From a virus: a stretch of 64,000 nt of DNA. The notes below the pieces were generated by a model, which saw nothing but the letters and a program-made list of their open reading frames with translations, had not been told where the DNA came from and made no database searches. Positions 63,401 to 64,000 of the stretch are shown piece after piece (position 1 is the stretch's first letter; each line of letters starts with the position of its first letter). The translations under genes were made by a program, and so were the position numbers. The stretch covers positions 143,953 to 207,952 of the IMG/VR virus record IMGVR_UViG_3300023184_000027. One strand, 5' to 3'.

Positions 63401-64000
63401 CGGAGTAAGATATAACATCACAAAGAAATTTATTTGTGTTAGAATTGGCAATAATTAAATGTTGTCCTATTGTGTAAGATAATCCTGTTGATGTAGTTAA
63501 TGATAATGTCTGGCCACTAACTAAAGTTGATAAGTTTATATTATCGGTTGAATATCCAATAACCCCTAAACTAGTTCCTGAAGAACCTGAAGTCCCACTT
63601 GTTCCTGACGACCCACTTGTTCCTGATGAACCTGATGTTCCGCTAGAACCTGAAGTCCCGCTAAAACCTGAAGTTCCGCTAGAACCTGAAGTCCCGCTAG
63701 AACCGCTAGAACCTGAAGTTCCTTTAGTTCCTGAAGAACCACTAGTTCCTGAAGAGCCACTTGTTCCTGATGTTCCACTAGAACCTGAAGTTCCTTTAGT
63801 CCCATCTGTCTCACCACTTGTTCCTGAAGTCCCTGAAGTCCCTGAAGTACCTTTAGTACCATCTGTCATACCGCTTGTTCCTGAAGTTCCGCTTGTTCCT
63901 GAAGTTCCGCTTGTTCCTGAAGTTCCGCTAGAACCGCTAGACCCAGAAGTCCCTCTAGTCCCTGAAGTTCCTGAAGAACCGCTAGTTCCGGATGTACCAC
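57489..64000 (-). CDS. Giant collagen-like and beta-roll tail fibre (5' end outside window)
   Basis: The frame is open from 57489 past the right edge. An internal ATG at 63869 gives 2126 residues, but Gly-Thr-Ser repeats continue upstream in frame, so the true start lies outside. Collagen-like G-(T/S/A/E)-S stretches alternate with globular domains. Two paralogous beta domains (GQIFYFNQSV and GLVYYFNRNI starts) come first. Two modules then begin DSIIITGTGVNST and run through 15-residue units (STIGGG-x2-N-x2-x-G-x) like a YadA-type beta-roll, to CTTFVNDLSVCSFTGSSG. The second module is much longer. Cys is very frequent in the rolls. It is a trimeric fibre by analogy. Confidence 0.85.
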   Translation of the reverse strand, partial: GTSGTSGSSGTSGTRGTSGSSGSSGTSGTSGTSGTSGTSGTSGMTDGTKGTSGTSGTSGTSGETDGTKGTSGSSGTSGTSGSSGTSGSSGTKGTSGSSGSSGTSGSSGTSGFSGTSGSSGTSGSSGTSGSSGTSGTSGSSGTSLGVIGYSTDNINLSTLVSGQTLSLTTSTGLSYTIGQHLIIANSNTNKFLCDVISYSASTGDLQVTVTVINGTGTFLSWTTNLDGASGAAGSSGSSGTSGSSGTKGTSGTSGESGTSGSSGESGTSGSSGESGSSGESGSSGESGTSGTSGESGTSGSSGESGTSGSSGESGSAGSSGQTYGTSGTSGESGTSGTSGSSGTSGTSGSSDGTAGTSGTSGISGVASGQIFYFNQSVTQTPLSYKQIGTLPTTASTQTILKTTNGLTPVLVQEFITDASGLGVNVIPPGSQRFHLHMLKNNVNDNTDVFCTIELANSGGTSYGTVISTNQTIIGWVGVSIPVEVYVDLVIPSSYYILPSDRMIVKIYVVYQGTSNRDVTWYTEGTTYYSYVITTLGATYGSSGTSGSSGTSGSSGISGSSGTSGASGTSGSSGATGSSGATGSSGASGTSGSSGADGSSGATGSSGASGTSGSSGADGSSGSSGINGFSTGLVYYFNRNIPNQGAGSVSYYDLDRVISISGQTSLSQTLSGATAQLFGTFITPNNDPNISNIVGGNWNFELYANTTATNADHGIYARIYAYHTGGTTTLLSTVTPVPVPIDSHLVPTLYLFSIPISATNVVPSDRILIELYGIAIDSPYTKVLTMYFNDSTIGQVTTTLSPTNSGTSGTSGTSGSSGTSGANGSSGTSGSSGATGSSGASGTSGSSGADGSSGATGSSGASGTSGSSGATGSSGASGTSGSSGATGSSGATGSSGTSGTGASGTSGSSGATGSSGATGSSGTSGAAGIAGTSGTSSGGGGDSIIITGTGVNSTMRCGVGNTASGNCSAALAGSGNTASCNFSFIGGGRNNVSCGYYTTIVGGKGNSVSGYGGTIGGGRGNTASGVIFSTVAGGADNTSSYLASTVGGGLGNTACGSSSTIGGGSSNTASGTNSTIGGGVLNRACCSFSTIGGGDSNITNCSYSTIGGGSNNVSCGHYSTIGGGGGCVCTGNSGYPEYTDIYVSVGNIAKGRVSTISGGRVNKSYGNYSMIGGGYCNSAYATYSSILGGKSNLISSGFTNSNIIGSNITANRACTTFVNDLSVCSFTGSSGCSICVGANGLLVTTSGGTGNSGSSGTSGASGTRGTSGTSGAAGSSGTSGIGVSGSSGTSGIAGSSGTSGIGVSGSSGTSGIAGSSGTSGVGSSGTSGANGVAGTSGISGSSGTSSGGGGDSIIITGTGVNSTIRCGVGNTATSCFSAALAGSGNTASACFSTVVGGSQNLASGTFSFVGGGKPNSNIGYRRNTSFGYASVVVGGQGNIASGQTSFIGGGENNTVVAKYSTIVGGNRNIICNFTVDNSSYAIRPNTIGGGCCNVIFSNTGTFNPVGSNTIGGGYNNKICVPYGLGTIAGGQSNTVIGESSFIGGGQCNVSCGNCSTISGGYGNCSKGCLSSVVGGKSNVSCCNFSFIGGGCNNCTIGNVSTIGGGESNNTFSDRSFIGGGYRNSISGNSSSILGGYCNITNSKFSNINGGHRNIIQSPTNECCSLGVTIGGGIGHNTSGGTFTSSTGILSGTIVCCNAGKLSTIGGGYRNCVTGACSVIAGGQKNLISTSNSVIGGGYCNKSCGAALLTIGGGYCNIITGNNCSSTIGGGCCNIACGGSGGVGMFIGGGKSNSIDTSSFTTIAGGCTNCICINSSGSAIGGGCGNKVSGGNSVIGGGFCNTTSSNYSVIGGGCCNVTTGCTSTIVGGGCNTITARFSFIGGGQRNVIQSPTNECCSLGATISGGIGHNTSGGTFNAITGDLTGTTTCCDAGRLSTIGGGYRNCATGACSTIGGGLGNTAGGSSSTIGGGSSNTASGSNSTIGGGKCNSNVGNNGCSTISGGYKNCTSASSGACFMFIGGGACNITCGCSSTIAGGLCNSACSVYSSILGGRNNTISASFQHANVIGSCITANRSCTTFVNDLSVCSFTGSSGCSICVGSNGLLVTTTPGSSGSSGTSGIGNSGSSGTSGIGSSGSSGTSGIAGTSGTSPAPTILTLGLLQVFSTGFQNMF
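57800..59900 (-). repeat. Cys-rich 15-residue beta-roll repeats, long module
   Basis: Coding repeats of about 45 bases encode (S/T)-x-IGGG-x2-N-x3-G-x2. The block includes an internal duplication. The segment with QSPTNECCSLG and GIGHNTSGGTF occurs near 58255-58345 and again near 58960-59040. Confidence 0.8.
60400..61130 (-). repeat. Cys-rich 15-residue beta-roll repeats, short module
   Basis: These are the same unit as the longer module, flanked by the same entry (near 61100-61190) and exit (near 60285-60365) segments. The two modules therefore arose by duplication. Confidence 0.8.
61190..64000 (-). repeat. Collagen-like Gly-Thr-Ser repeat tracts
   Basis: Nine-base units coding G-x-S/G-x-x triplets (mainly GTSGSSG) run at 61190-61600, 62120-62390, 62910-63320 and 63570-64000. 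They are broken by the two beta domains and a short domain near 63340-63560. No proline occurs at the usual collagen positions, so stability would rely on Thr/Ser, possibly glycosylated. Confidence 0.8.

Overview
The window is AT-rich, densely packed, mostly intergenic-free DNA from a large contractile-tailed phage (myovirus), probably a jumbo phage of a Bacteroidota host. The phage call rests on a contractile tail sheath, a tail tube, T4-type neck and tail-terminator candidates, a T4-type family B DNA polymerase and several giant tail-fibre genes. The Bacteroidota guess is inference. Start codons lack Shine-Dalgarno sequences and have A-rich leaders, and the fibres carry modules common in that phylum (Fibrobacter-type paralogous domain, BspA-like 24-residue repeats, SprB-like repeat).

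Layout. (1) Positions 1-8676, mostly minus strand: a tail-completion operon in T4-like order (unknown, gp14-like, three small proteins, gp15-like terminator, sheath, HAD phosphatase, tube). Three of its small proteins share the leader MKILITE. A small plus-strand ribbon-helix-helix-like gene lies inside it. (2) 8727-16407: SNF2-type helicase, a manganese/iron superoxide dismutase fused to a nuclease-like domain, a gp13-like neck protein, a small protein, and DNA polymerase. (3) 16500-23771: a 2047-residue repeat fibre and a papain-like protease with a baseplate-like N-terminus. (4) 23818-30583: seven minus-strand glycosyltransferase and methyltransferase genes. (5) 30684-41969: four fibre or adhesin genes, three with Thr-Pro linkers. 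(6) 42043-54076: a second sugar cluster with multidomain glycosyltransferases, an RmlD-like reductase, UDP-galactopyranose mutase, a protein O-heptosyltransferase-like enzyme, a GT9-like protein, an APS-kinase-like protein and a sulfotransferase. (7) 54161-64000: three glycine-rich adhesin-like genes, two small structural genes and a giant collagen-like fibre that runs off the right edge.

The striking theme is that about 17 sugar-, methyl- and sulfate-transfer genes are interleaved with fibres rich in Thr-Pro, Gly-Ser-Thr and Asn. My main hypothesis is that this phage makes and decorates its own fibres with a complex glycan that may be methylated and sulfated. Modification of the host surface is the main alternative. 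A recurring motif, ATATTTATA or ATATTTATC, precedes the first gene of many transcription units and is a candidate phage promoter.

No tRNA, rRNA, CRISPR array, insertion sequence, integrase or reverse transcriptase was recognised. No stretch longer than about 150 bases lacks a gene. Functions are read from motifs by eye; no database search was run.
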